Positions 8,678-16,500 of a DNA stretch of 64,000 nucleotides are shown in pieces (position 1 is the first letter of the stretch; each line of letters begins with the position of its first letter). A program made the translations under genes and the position numbers. Where the stretch lies: contig CAJMFH010000005.1 of the NCBI GenBank assembly GCA_905212635.1, positions 1-64,000 of the forward strand. Reading direction: 5' to 3'. Below the pieces are notes generated by a model. That model saw only the letters and a list, made by a program, of their open reading frames with translations. It searched no databases and was not told the origin of the DNA. Origin of the DNA: an uncultured Lachnoclostridium sp. (GTDB lineage Bacteria > Bacillota > Clostridia > Lachnospirales > Lachnospiraceae).

Positions 8678-8692
8678 GAGGCAGGTACTGAT

Positions 8693-9196
8693 ATGAAAGA
8701 TTTAACAAAGATAAAACTGTTTGCCATGGATGTCGATGGTACATTGACAGACGGCAATATCTATATGGGAAATGATGGCGAGCTGTGCAAGGCTTTTAAT
8801 GTTAAAGACGGACTTGGCATCAAACTGCTGAAAGACTCCGGCATCGTGCCAGCCATCATTACCGGCCGCACCTCAAAGATTGTGGAGAACCGCTGCAAAG
8901 AACTCCACATCGAAGAGCTTTACCAGGGGGTAAAAAATAAAGCGGCTACATTGACTTCCCTGATGGAAAAATATCATCTCGATGCTTCCGAGGTTGCTTA
9001 TATCGGGGATGACATGAATGACCTCAGTGCCATTAAAACGGCCGGCATCACATTTGCTCCGGCTGACTGCGGCAAAGCTCTCCGCCCTTATATTGACATC
9101 ATTCTTACCAAACCGGCAGGACAGGCTCCTGTCCGCGAAGCGGTTGATATGATCTTAGAAGGACGTTATGATTTCAGTAACTTTTTAGATCTGTAG
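8693..9196 (+). CDS. kdsC: KdsC-type HAD phosphatase (ulosonate-phosphate phosphatase)
   Basis: 167 residues, the size of KdsC and N-acylneuraminate-9-phosphatases without a cap domain. HAD motifs: MDVDGTLTDG (nucleophile Asp13, acid Asp15), IITGRTS and YIGDDMNDL. The C-terminal tail PAGQAPVREAVDMIL matches the position of the KdsC tail that closes the neighbouring active site. It removes phosphate from a phosphorylated ulosonate before CMP activation. Its presence implies that the upstream aldolase makes a phosphorylated product, hence an aldose-phosphate acceptor. It begins 15 bases after the aldolase stop and is the last gene of the operon. Confidence 0.85.
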   Translation: MKDLTKIKLFAMDVDGTLTDGNIYMGNDGELCKAFNVKDGLGIKLLKDSGIVPAIITGRTSKIVENRCKELHIEELYQGVKNKAATLTSLMEKYHLDASEVAYIGDDMNDLSAIKTAGITFAPADCGKALRPYIDIILTKPAGQAPVREAVDMILEGRYDFSNFLDL

Positions 9197-9217
9197 GTGA
9201 TTTTATTATACAACGCC

Positions 9218-9256
9218 AGAGAAGCGGGAATTGTACTAATACCCGCTTCTCTGCTC
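9218..9256 (+). terminator. Strong hairpin terminating the ulosonate operon
   Basis: AGAGAAGCGGG (9218-9228) pairs perfectly with CCCGCTTCTCT (9242-9252), loop of 13, followed by a weak pyrimidine run (GCTCCTTTTC). It sits 21 bases after the kdsC-like stop. The stop codon of the convergent membrane-protein gene lies in the loop. Confidence 0.8.
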
Positions 9257-9685
9257 CTTTTCTACCAACTGATTGTACGATAAGTAATTTTTAGTAAACA
9301 AAACCCCTGCGGATGCTAAAGCGATACCGAGCCCTGAATAGAAAAAAGCAACAAATTTTTCCGGAAATATCCCCGCTGCACGAAAGCCGATCCCTCCGCT
9401 CATCATACAAGTCATTATGAGATATGCTTTCAAATCAAAAAAATGCCAAAATGGTCGATAATTTTCATAACTTATAATTCGTTTCGTATGTTTTCGACTC
9501 ATCTTTAAAAACATTACCCCAAAAAGAAAAAACACAACTACCGACAGCAAATACATATACCACTTTCTATCAATATTTAAATACAATAACACTCCCAATC
9601 TCGCCACATTAAAGCCCGCTATCAGCCACACAATTCCCGCTATCAGCAAGAGTGTTCTCTTTTTTACACAAAATCTGGTTTTCAT
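9236..9685 (-). CDS. Small membrane protein co-transcribed with marR
   Basis: 149 residues with four predicted membrane helices (about 10-28, 38-58, 85-103 and 110-130). I recognise no characterised family. The start at 9685 has AAGGAG about 7 bases ahead; an in-frame GTG two codons earlier is too close. It overlaps the 3' end of the MarR gene by 77 bases, so it is probably made from the same transcript and controlled by that regulator. A MarR-linked membrane protein could be involved in stress or efflux, but it is far too small for a known transporter. Function unknown. Confidence 0.7.
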   Translation of the reverse strand: MKTRFCVKKRTLLLIAGIVWLIAGFNVARLGVLLYLNIDRKWYMYLLSVVVFFLFGVMFLKMSRKHTKRIISYENYRPFWHFFDLKAYLIMTCMMSGGIGFRAAGIFPEKFVAFFYSGLGIALASAGVLFTKNYLSYNQLVEKEQRSGY

Positions 9686-10124
9686 CTGCACTCTCCTTAT
9701 ACTTTATTAAACATTTTTCTGCATTATTGCAAATTTTCGAAAATATCTTGATAGACATTTGTTTCTCTTCTTCTGTTAAACCACTTAGAACATTATGAAT
9801 AAATTGCTTTTGCACTTTTATTCCTTCTTGTACAATCCGCTCTGTGTCACTCGTCAAAATAATTTCAATATGTTTTTTATTATCTTCCTTTTGAATTCTT
9901 TCAATCAAACCCTTATTTTCCAGTTTTTTCAACGAAGTAGATACATGAGATTTGGTTGATTTTCTTACCCTTACAATATCCGCCGCCGTATTATAGTGTG
10001 GATTATTGTACAAAAACATAAGTATGTCATATTCCATCTTAGACAATTTATATTGGCTGCATACTTCACTTGAAAGCAACTCATAATAATTTGTGATTGT
10101 CTTATGTTGATCCCAGAAATACAT
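9609..10124 (-). CDS. MarR-family transcriptional regulator
   Basis: 171 residues. A winged helix-turn-helix occupies about residues 30-110: YDILMFLYNNPHYNTAADI, the recognition helix STKSHVSTSLKKLENKGLI and the wing before HIEIILT. Helices on both sides would form the dimer interface. The start at 10124 has AGGAGG upstream. Its promoter carries a palindrome just downstream of the -10 box (10141-10154), the usual arrangement for MarR autorepression. The last about 25 residues overlap the membrane-protein gene and are unusually long for the family. Confidence 0.88.
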   Translation of the reverse strand: MYFWDQHKTITNYYELLSSEVCSQYKLSKMEYDILMFLYNNPHYNTAADIVRVRKSTKSHVSTSLKKLENKGLIERIQKEDNKKHIEIILTSDTERIVQEGIKVQKQFIHNVLSGLTEEEKQMSIKIFSKICNNAEKCLIKYKESADENQILCKKENTLADSGNCVADSGL

Positions 10125-10140
10125 TATGCCCTCCTTTATC

Positions 10141-10154
10141 GTTCTATTTAGAAC
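10141..10154. promoter_or_regulatory. Candidate MarR operator (palindrome GTTCTA-TT-TAGAAC)
   Basis: A perfect 6+6 inverted repeat lies between the -10 box (10156-10161) and the ribosome binding site of marR, overlapping the expected transcription start. The position would block initiation when bound, consistent with autorepression; this is inference. Confidence 0.55.
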
Positions 10155-10155
10155 A

Positions 10156-10184
10156 ATCATAAAGCAACATTGACTCTTTGTCAA
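10156..10184 (-). promoter_or_regulatory. SigA-type promoter of marR
   Basis: Read on the minus strand: -35 TTGACA (10184-10179), 17-base spacer, -10 TATGAT (10161-10156). The start codon is 32 bases downstream of the -10 box. Confidence 0.75.
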
Positions 10185-10259
10185 TATTTTTCCGGTTCAG
10201 GCCATTTCTTTCGCTGTCCCCGGTGATACTCTTCGAACCCGGGAATCGTCATTGTCATT

Positions 10260-10856
10260 CTACTGATAATGGATAAGATCATACAACTCCCTGAAATTTT
10301 TCACCCTGCAATCATCAAAATCGTGGCACTCTGCATTCCACGCCGCAGTATAACAGATTACCTTTTTTGATCCGCGGATTTCATAGAGATTTTCCGGGCT
10401 GTCATCCACCATCACATCGATATTATTTTCCCTGCAAACCCGAAGTTTATCAACACCGCTTCCCTTTTCTTCACAAAAAATAATATCATCATAGGTCAGC
10501 TGATTCTTCTTCAGCCAATGTTTTAACATCCATCGAAACAGTTTTCCTGCAATTCCGCTTTCTGTTGTATGAACCCGGCTTGTGATAATTATGACCTTAT
10601 GACCTTCCTTTCGCAGCTTGTTGACTACCTCAGCTGCATCGTCTGTCATTGGTTCCTTTAAGCAATACTTCCAAATGTATTTAATCCAAAACGCCTCCCT
10701 CTGTTTCTTCGTACATTCAAAAACATCCTGTACTTCAAACATGTCCGGATTTTTGATCGATATTCCAAACTTCTTTTCAAAATACTTTTTTCCTTCTCGT
10801 AATTGAAACGTCCTGACATCAACTAATACGCCATCTACATCTAATCCGATATTCAT
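10260..10856 (-). CDS. HAD phosphatase, 5'(3')-deoxyribonucleotidase-like (NT5C type)
   Basis: 198 residues. HAD motif I is NIGLDVDGVLVD, motif II IIITSRVHTTES, and motif III/IV VMVDDSPENL. The family dephosphorylates nucleoside monophosphates, but the substrate here is not certain. The ATG overlaps the stop of the upstream acyl-ligase fusion gene by 4 bases (ATGA), so the two are translationally coupled and may act in one pathway, for example hydrolysing a phosphorylated product or by-product of that enzyme. It is the last gene of this operon before marR. Confidence 0.75.
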   Translation of the reverse strand: MNIGLDVDGVLVDVRTFQLREGKKYFEKKFGISIKNPDMFEVQDVFECTKKQREAFWIKYIWKYCLKEPMTDDAAEVVNKLRKEGHKVIIITSRVHTTESGIAGKLFRWMLKHWLKKNQLTYDDIIFCEEKGSGVDKLRVCRENNIDVMVDDSPENLYEIRGSKKVICYTAAWNAECHDFDDCRVKNFRELYDLIHYQ

Positions 10857-13378
10857 ATGCTTTCTCCTTTCAAAATCTTTTCTAATTGCTGAAACATGGT
10901 ACTTTCATCGTAATCTGACGGATTTAACGGTTTCTTTACCACAACATTTAATGGATATCTTCTATGTTTATGCCAATCAAATAACTTTGGTTTATTCTCA
11001 TGCCGAGGAAAAATTTCAAATCCTCCCTGAATATATATTGGCAATATAGAAACACCCGCTTCTCTTGCAATTTTGATAACTCCTTTTTTTAATGGGAGTA
11101 AACTTCCATCTCGTGAGCGGGCACCTTCTGGAAATATAATAGCATTCATTCCCCCTCTCAAACACTTCCTTACACGCGCAATTTCAGGATGTGTTCCCCT
11201 CTCCCTATCCACTGGAATACACCCTAATAATCGAAAAAAATGCTTAGAGTCGATTGCTCGCTCAGCCGCAGCTAAAGTCAAAAAATCATGTTTATTCATA
11301 TATTTTTGAATAGCAGTTAAAATCCATATGGGGTCTAACATACTTGTATGATTAGAACATATAATATAGGCTCCGTTTTTCGGAATATTCTCCGTTCCAC
11401 TCACCTCAAATTTGTAAAATACTTTTGTTAAAAAGCGAAAAACAGATAAAATTCCCCTGTCCCACACATGACGTTTCATTGGATATTGTTCTACATCATA
11501 AGACACGGTATTTGAACTGCTTTCTCCTTTCCCTTCTATCCTATGACACAATTGTTCTATCGTAAATTGGGCTGAAATACAATTTGTCAGATCTACTCCA
11601 AAATGTTTTTCAATCTCCACACACAGTTCAAACAAATTCAGGGAATCAATCCCAAGATCATTTTCCAATATTGATTCTTTTTCTATTTCTTCCCGTATGC
11701 CTAAGGATTGCAGTATGGCTTTGACTTCTTCAAACACACCATGTTTTTTCTCTTTCTTTATCCTTTTCTTTTCCACCTTGCTCTGCTGTTCACGCAGTTT
11801 ATATCGCTGTACTTTTCCGATCGATGACAACGGGATTTTCTCAACAAAACGCACCTCATCAATCCGGTAATCCCCTCCCAGTTTTTTGGAACGCTCCTTT
11901 ATTTTTTCTTTTAACAGACCGGTATCTTTTACGGAACTCTTTTCCACAAAAAATACCACTTCATCATAACCGGCATCCACTATCGGCACTCCCACACAGG
12001 CAGCCACAGCATTCTCCGGCAGATATCCGGCATATAAATTTTCCATCTGTTCCGGCGAGATCTTCTCCCCATTTCGAAGATGAATACTTTCTTTACTTCT
12101 TCCTGTAATATATAAATACCCTTCCGAATCGCAATATCCCAGATCCCCCGTCTTAAAATATCCCTCTTCATATGCTTCTTCCGTTGCTTTTTCATCACGA
12201 AAATATCCTTTCATATGACACGGAGTCTTTATCTGGACTTCTCCTATCCCATTGGTATCGGGGTTTTGTATGCGGACAGAAATTTCCGGAAATGCGGTTA
12301 TCTTTCCCACCGAATCCAACGGAAAACGGTCTTTTACCGTTGTCGTTATCATCGGAAGATTCATCTCGGTAGAAGCATAGGTATTCATCCAATAATATCC
12401 CATATTCTGGAAGAACTCACTTACTTCCTTACTGCATTTTCCACCTCCTACGCACAAGTATTTCATATTTCCTCCAAACACTTGGACATGGATCTTTTTC
12501 AAAAACACTTTTCCTAAATTCAGATTACTTTTCTTCTTTATCCACCCACAAAGTCGAATAATTTTTTCCAAGATTCCCTTTTCTTTTATGCTATCTATTA
12601 TTTTCTTTTGTATTGTCTCATAAACTTTAGGAACCATTCCGAAAGTATTGGGTTTATACTTTTGAAATCCCTGCATCAATCTGACCGAATTGGCATTTTC
12701 CAAAAGCCCGATTTGCGCTCCTCCTAAAAACAGCGCATAAAAAGTAGAAAGTCCGGAAACATGGAACATGGGAAACACCAATAAATATCGAATGTCATTT
12801 GTTCCAAATGCCCGAAGAAGCAGTTCCACCGATTTCATCTGTGCTTCATATGTTATCATAACGCCTTTGGGTTCACTTGTTGTTCCCGAGGAATAAAGAA
12901 TCGTCAGTACATCAAGATCCCGGTCTTCCGATGGACTCCATGGATAGGTTCTGTTTATAAATAAACCGCTTGTTTTTATATCAAAAACCGGATACTCCTT
13001 TTCCCATTTATGGGCATAATTCCGATATGTTTCCGCATCGCATACGATTCCCCTTATCTCTGATTTTCGTACAAAAAAGTCCAGTTCTTCCTCCGGTAAT
13101 TCCGGATTGATTATGACGCTGACCGCACCAAATACCGCAAGTGCAGTAACCGCAGCATAAACATAGGGCGATAACGGCGCCATGACAAGAATACGGTTTC
13201 CTTTCCGGATCGGACTGCTTTTATAAGCCAATACTCTTTCATTCGTTTGTTTCCAAAAGTCTTTGTATGTCCAGTTTTCTTCGGAATCATCTTCCTTCAT
13301 ATACGTTATAAAGGTTTTATCCCTGTATTCTTCACATACATTTTTGATCTTCTCTGCGAACTTTTCCTGCATAGTCAT
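10853..13378 (-). CDS. Acyl-AMP ligase / acyl carrier protein / 1-acylglycerol-phosphate acyltransferase fusion
   Basis: 841 residues in three modules. Residues about 1-515 are an ANL-family adenylating enzyme: LYSSGTTSEPKG (about 157-168), NTYASTEM, FKTGDLGYCD and SIGKVQRYKL. A carrier-protein segment follows, with NDLGIDSLNLFE carrying the phosphopantetheine serine near 577. Residues about 630-841 are PlsC-like: CSNHTSMLDP (about 676) and FPEGARSRDG (about 749). The enzyme could activate a free fatty acid, hold it on its own carrier and esterify it to a lipid, in the manner of Aas but with a built-in ACP. No membrane helix is obvious. The start at 13378 is chosen by spacing from GAGGAG; a GTG at 13387 is too close to it. 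A -10-like TATAAT lies upstream, without a clear -35. Confidence 0.85.
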   Translation of the reverse strand: MTMQEKFAEKIKNVCEEYRDKTFITYMKEDDSEENWTYKDFWKQTNERVLAYKSSPIRKGNRILVMAPLSPYVYAAVTALAVFGAVSVIINPELPEEELDFFVRKSEIRGIVCDAETYRNYAHKWEKEYPVFDIKTSGLFINRTYPWSPSEDRDLDVLTILYSSGTTSEPKGVMITYEAQMKSVELLLRAFGTNDIRYLLVFPMFHVSGLSTFYALFLGGAQIGLLENANSVRLMQGFQKYKPNTFGMVPKVYETIQKKIIDSIKEKGILEKIIRLCGWIKKKSNLNLGKVFLKKIHVQVFGGNMKYLCVGGGKCSKEVSEFFQNMGYYWMNTYASTEMNLPMITTTVKDRFPLDSVGKITAFPEISVRIQNPDTNGIGEVQIKTPCHMKGYFRDEKATEEAYEEGYFKTGDLGYCDSEGYLYITGRSKESIHLRNGEKISPEQMENLYAGYLPENAVAACVGVPIVDAGYDEVVFFVEKSSVKDTGLLKEKIKERSKKLGGDYRIDEVRFVEKIPLSSIGKVQRYKLREQQSKVEKKRIKKEKKHGVFEEVKAILQSLGIREEIEKESILENDLGIDSLNLFELCVEIEKHFGVDLTNCISAQFTIEQLCHRIEGKGESSSNTVSYDVEQYPMKRHVWDRGILSVFRFLTKVFYKFEVSGTENIPKNGAYIICSNHTSMLDPIWILTAIQKYMNKHDFLTLAAAERAIDSKHFFRLLGCIPVDRERGTHPEIARVRKCLRGGMNAIIFPEGARSRDGSLLPLKKGVIKIAREAGVSILPIYIQGGFEIFPRHENKPKLFDWHKHRRYPLNVVVKKPLNPSDYDESTMFQQLEKILKGESI

Positions 13379-13521
13379 TATGTACACTACTCCTCTGCTA
13401 AACTATTTTATTGCTATTATACTAAGAAAAGTCCCCGTTTTTTTTCCGTTTTTTTCACTTTTGGCTTAAAAGGGATGAATTTTTGATTTTTTTTAATTTA
13501 GAATATGCAAAAAAATTTATT

Positions 13522-13983
13522 TTACTTTTTTCGGATAAATTCCTTCATCTGTTGATATATCGTCTCCCGGTCTTTCTCTGAAATCTGCCCGTTTTTTCGC
13601 AGGGCATAATGATGACCAAATTCTTCGTCGGCATAACTCTTTTCATTAACTACCACTGGTTTTCGAAATCTCGGTCGTACATGTATGTGCAGATGTGGAT
13701 TGGGCTCAGATTTTTTATAAAAACTATTCATCAGACAGCTCCAGTTACACATCTCTGCTCCAAGAACATTTTTCATACATAACTCTGTTTTCTTAACAAT
13801 CTCTCCCAACTCACCCCATTCTTCTATCGTAAGTTCTGAAAGGGACGCACAATGTCTATCGGAAACCAGAATACATCGTCCAATATAATCTTGTTCATCT
13901 GCCAGATAAACCGACCAATATTGGCTTTGAAACAACAAATACTTTTTTTCTTTGTCTGACAGCTCACACCAGCTACAAGTCAT
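13522..13983 (-). CDS. HIT-family hydrolase
   Basis: 153 residues. Histidine-triad motif PNPHLHIHVRPR gives His97, His99 and His101, the nucleotidyl hydrolase/transferase active site. An N-terminal CxxC (Cys3, Cys6) may bind zinc together with later residues. The start at 13983 has AGGAGG and shares ATGA with the stop of the DUF1848 gene, so the two are coupled. A miniature, internally deleted copy of this gene lies at 16396-16479. Substrate unknown; HIT proteins act on nucleotide phosphoramidates, Ap3A/Ap4A or nucleotide sugars. Confidence 0.88.
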   Translation of the reverse strand: MTCSWCELSDKEKKYLLFQSQYWSVYLADEQDYIGRCILVSDRHCASLSELTIEEWGELGEIVKKTELCMKNVLGAEMCNWSCLMNSFYKKSEPNPHLHIHVRPRFRKPVVVNEKSYADEEFGHHYALRKNGQISEKDRETIYQQMKEFIRKK

Positions 13984-14933
13984 ATTCCATCCTCCTCTAA
14001 AAAATCCCATCGCAGCTGTCTGTCAATCCAGCTTTTCTGCGATGCTTCATGTATTATATCCCCCGGCATCTCTCCACCGATTAAAAACGGCGAATTGGGA
14101 TCATGTTTTTTTCTATTTTCCTGCACAAATGCCGGATTCGTATTGGCATAACAATATCGACACAAATGACTGCATGTATCATAAGCTCCAATATCTACAC
14201 CAAGAAGGCAGGCACAGGCACCGTTTCTTTGATTCAGCTTTTTCTTTGGCACTTCCAGTCTATTGTGAAGAGCTGTCTCAAAAGTCTTTACTGTCATGCA
14301 GCCGGAACAGTCTGCTCCAAATTTTTCCAATTCGTTTCCCTCCGCACAGGGTTTGATGAGCATTCCGTAACGATTTGCAATCTCTATGAATGCCTTTCCT
14401 ATCGTCATTCGATCTTCCTTTGCTACGCCTCTCGCCGCCGGAAAATTTATCTGCACCTTTTTGTAAAGGTCGATAAAACTGATCACACATGTTTTAGTAT
14501 AGCCGCAAAGGGTACGAGCCATTTTTTCAAATTCCGATATATGCCAGTTCACAGAATGTCCGGCATCTACCAGAATCGGGTCGTACCGCCATCCCACGCT
14601 GTCTATTCCTACCATATTGGACAGTTGCTTAAAATGCTCCATGACAATTTCTTTATCCGGAACATTTGGCTCAATGTCCCTGCCATATGGCGTAATCGTT
14701 ACAAACCAATACTGTCCGTATGGTTTTAATGCCTCCATATGCGACAGCATCGGTGCCGGATTTTTTGTACAAAATGCAATCAGATCCACAACTTCCGGCG
14801 AAAGCCTGTACTTCGTTACCTGACTTGGATTATACGGATTTCTCACACATACCATGCCCTCGTGAATCCTATTTAAAAACCATTCGGAGTAAAATGCCGG
14901 TATGTCCGTTCTCATTCCTGTATGAATAATCAT
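13980..14933 (-). CDS. DUF1848 protein (cysteine-rich, radical-SAM-like C-terminal motif)
   Basis: 317 residues. Matches the DUF1848 pattern I know from anaerobes: an N-terminal TIM-barrel-like part with WFVTITPYGRDIEPNVP and WRYDPI, and a C-terminal cysteine cluster (CACLLGVDIGAYDTC followed by HLCRYCYAN) that can ligate an iron-sulfur cluster. No family member has a firmly known reaction as far as I know. The start at 14933 has AAGGAAG upstream. It is coupled by a 4-base overlap to the HIT gene. Confidence 0.82.
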   Translation of the reverse strand: MIIHTGMRTDIPAFYSEWFLNRIHEGMVCVRNPYNPSQVTKYRLSPEVVDLIAFCTKNPAPMLSHMEALKPYGQYWFVTITPYGRDIEPNVPDKEIVMEHFKQLSNMVGIDSVGWRYDPILVDAGHSVNWHISEFEKMARTLCGYTKTCVISFIDLYKKVQINFPAARGVAKEDRMTIGKAFIEIANRYGMLIKPCAEGNELEKFGADCSGCMTVKTFETALHNRLEVPKKKLNQRNGACACLLGVDIGAYDTCSHLCRYCYANTNPAFVQENRKKHDPNSPFLIGGEMPGDIIHEASQKSWIDRQLRWDFLEEDGI

Positions 14934-14954
14934 TTTGCCACTTCCTTTGAAACA

Positions 14955-16262
14955 CTAGTCTCTCAAGCAGCCGATGGGAACAATCTTAACTCCCGAATCG
15001 GTTGTATATGCCATATTGGCATTTGCACAGATTACAATCAATGCAGACGGTTCCCGATACACATCACGCGGGTGTTTCTCGTTTTGCAATGCTGTGTCAT
15101 TATATTTTCGTATTACTTCTTTAAATCTTAATAATGATTTTTCTGCTTCCGGTATTTTATTTACCCCCACCTTCACCTCAATCAGTGCATATCTTCCATC
15201 TGCCATTTGGTATACTGCATCTGCTTCTAAGCCTGTGTCATCGGTATAGTGCAGTAATCGTGCGTTGTGTTTTTCGGCATAAACCAGCAAATCCCTTAAA
15301 ACTATATTTTCAAAAACATGACCAAACAAATCTAAATCGTTGATAAAATATTTTGGCTCAATTCCAAGAGCTGCCAAAGCGATCGACGGATCAATAAATA
15401 TGTGTTTTTTAGCAGATCGAATTGCTGTTTTTGAACGAAGGTGCGGTGTCCATGCGTCAATATCCCGGACTACAAATAACGTCTCTAACGCCTCGACATA
15501 GGATGCCAGCGTCATATCTGTAACATTCTGCGTAGCTTTTACATCCGCAAAAATATTCTTCCTTTTTGCTGTAGTTGCCATATTTCTTGCATATGACCAC
15601 AATAATGTTCTTGCCCATTCCGGATTTCTATTTACCCCATCGATAGCAGATATATCCTTTTGATAAATCTGCCTATAATAATCTTTTGCAATTTCCAGTT
15701 TTGCACTATCCTTTGTCAATGCCATACATCTGGGCCAGCCACCTCTACAGGCAGCGAAAAACAATTGTTCCAACTCTGTTTCTGACAGGATACCGTCTAT
15801 ATCATAATTTTCATCTTCAAGGATTTTCGATAAGGATATCTTGCCATTTGATTCACCGGTTTCAAATAAAGTCATCGGATACATCGTTACTTCAGTTATT
15901 CTTCCGGTTCCTGTATGAGGAGTATTGATTTTTTTGCTTGCAGAACCAGTCAAATAAAACTCTCCCACATTTTCAGGATTATCGTCACATGCTTTCCTTA
16001 TCGTCCCCCATATTTTTACAGCATCCTGCCACTCATCAAACAAAATTGGTTTTGGGTTTTTCAAAAATAATTTGGGAGCCGTTTCCGCTACCGCGAGATA
16101 CCCGTCTCTTTTATCTTCATCCTGAAACTCAATAATCGTTTGTGAGCGTTCCCTGGCTGTTCTTGTCTTTCCACATCCTTTCGGACCTGTTATACTGATT
16201 GCATTAAATGCTTCTGTTCTTCGATCTATTACATCATCGACAATTCTTCGGATATATTTCAT
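14955..16262 (-). CDS. AAA ATPase with C-terminal DUF4143 (first of two)
   Basis: 435 residues. Walker A is ITGPKGCGKT (about 24-33) and ILFDEWQD is the Walker B-like segment, followed by GEFYLTGSAS as sensor. The C-terminal DUF4143 region ends in a PD-(D/E)XK-like fold: TGLEADAVYQ then YALIEVKVG. These proteins are widespread in gut bacteria and their role is not settled; toxin-like or mobile-element roles have been proposed. A SigA-type promoter and three 23-bp direct repeats lie upstream. Confidence 0.82.
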   Translation of the reverse strand: MKYIRRIVDDVIDRRTEAFNAISITGPKGCGKTRTARERSQTIIEFQDEDKRDGYLAVAETAPKLFLKNPKPILFDEWQDAVKIWGTIRKACDDNPENVGEFYLTGSASKKINTPHTGTGRITEVTMYPMTLFETGESNGKISLSKILEDENYDIDGILSETELEQLFFAACRGGWPRCMALTKDSAKLEIAKDYYRQIYQKDISAIDGVNRNPEWARTLLWSYARNMATTAKRKNIFADVKATQNVTDMTLASYVEALETLFVVRDIDAWTPHLRSKTAIRSAKKHIFIDPSIALAALGIEPKYFINDLDLFGHVFENIVLRDLLVYAEKHNARLLHYTDDTGLEADAVYQMADGRYALIEVKVGVNKIPEAEKSLLRFKEVIRKYNDTALQNEKHPRDVYREPSALIVICANANMAYTTDSGVKIVPIGCLRD

Positions 16263-16289
16263 AACACGTACACTCCTTTTCTATTACTT

Positions 16290-16319
16290 ATTATAACACT
16301 TCCAATAGACTTTATGCAA
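16290..16319 (-). promoter_or_regulatory. SigA-type promoter of the DUF4143 ATPase gene
   Basis: On the minus strand: -35 TTGCAT (16319-16314), 18-base spacer, -10 TATAAT (16295-16290), with the start codon at 16262 about 28 bases further on. The 23-bp repeats begin about 11 bases upstream of the -35 box. Confidence 0.65.
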
Positions 16320-16329
16320 GAGCGTTTTG

Positions 16330-16410
16330 TGTTTTTCGGCAAATTCATTTTATGTTTTTCGGCAGTTTTATTTTATGTTTTTCGGCACTTTCATTTTATA
16401 TTTTTCGGAT
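16330..16410. repeat. 23-bp direct repeats, three full copies plus a partial
   Basis: Units at 16330-16352, 16353-16375 and 16376-16398 share TGTTTTTCGGCA, then three variable bases, then T(C/T)ATTTTA. A partial fourth copy, TATTTTTCGGAT, overlaps the 3' end of the HIT fossil. They may have arisen by slippage from that gene end. Their position upstream of a promoter also allows a role as protein-binding iterons. Confidence 0.8.
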
Positions 16411-16479
16411 AAATTTCTTCATCCGGTGATATATCGTCTCCCGGTCTTTCTCTGACACCTCACACCAGTTACAAGTCAT
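16396..16479 (-). pseudogene. Internally deleted miniature copy of the HIT gene (27 codons)
   Basis: Starting at the ATG at 16479 (AGGAGG upstream), the frame reads MTCNWCEV and then jumps to SEKDRETIYHRMKKFIRKI before stop at 16396-16398. The first part equals the start of the HIT protein at 13522-13983 (MTCSWCEL), the second its end (SEKDRETIYQQMKEFIRKK). About 126 codons in between are missing and the frame is kept. In the intact gene the two sides carry TCAGACAAAGA and TCAGAGAAAGA, so a deletion by microhomology explains the junction. Flanking non-coding DNA is also similar. The peptide lacks the histidine triad. Confidence 0.8.
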
Positions 16480-16500
16480 ATACTGTCCTCCTGTAAAAAA

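Noticed and set aside
6298..9196. Kds genes as a sign that the window is from a Gram-negative
   Set aside because: Neighbouring genes, ribosome binding sites, TarIJ, TagF and YfhO are Firmicute-like, and base composition shows no break, so contamination is unlikely.
10231..10247. T-arm-like GGGTTCGAA on the minus strand, suggestive of a tRNA
   Set aside because: No acceptor, D- or anticodon stems can be built around it; more likely spacer DNA between the HAD gene and marR.
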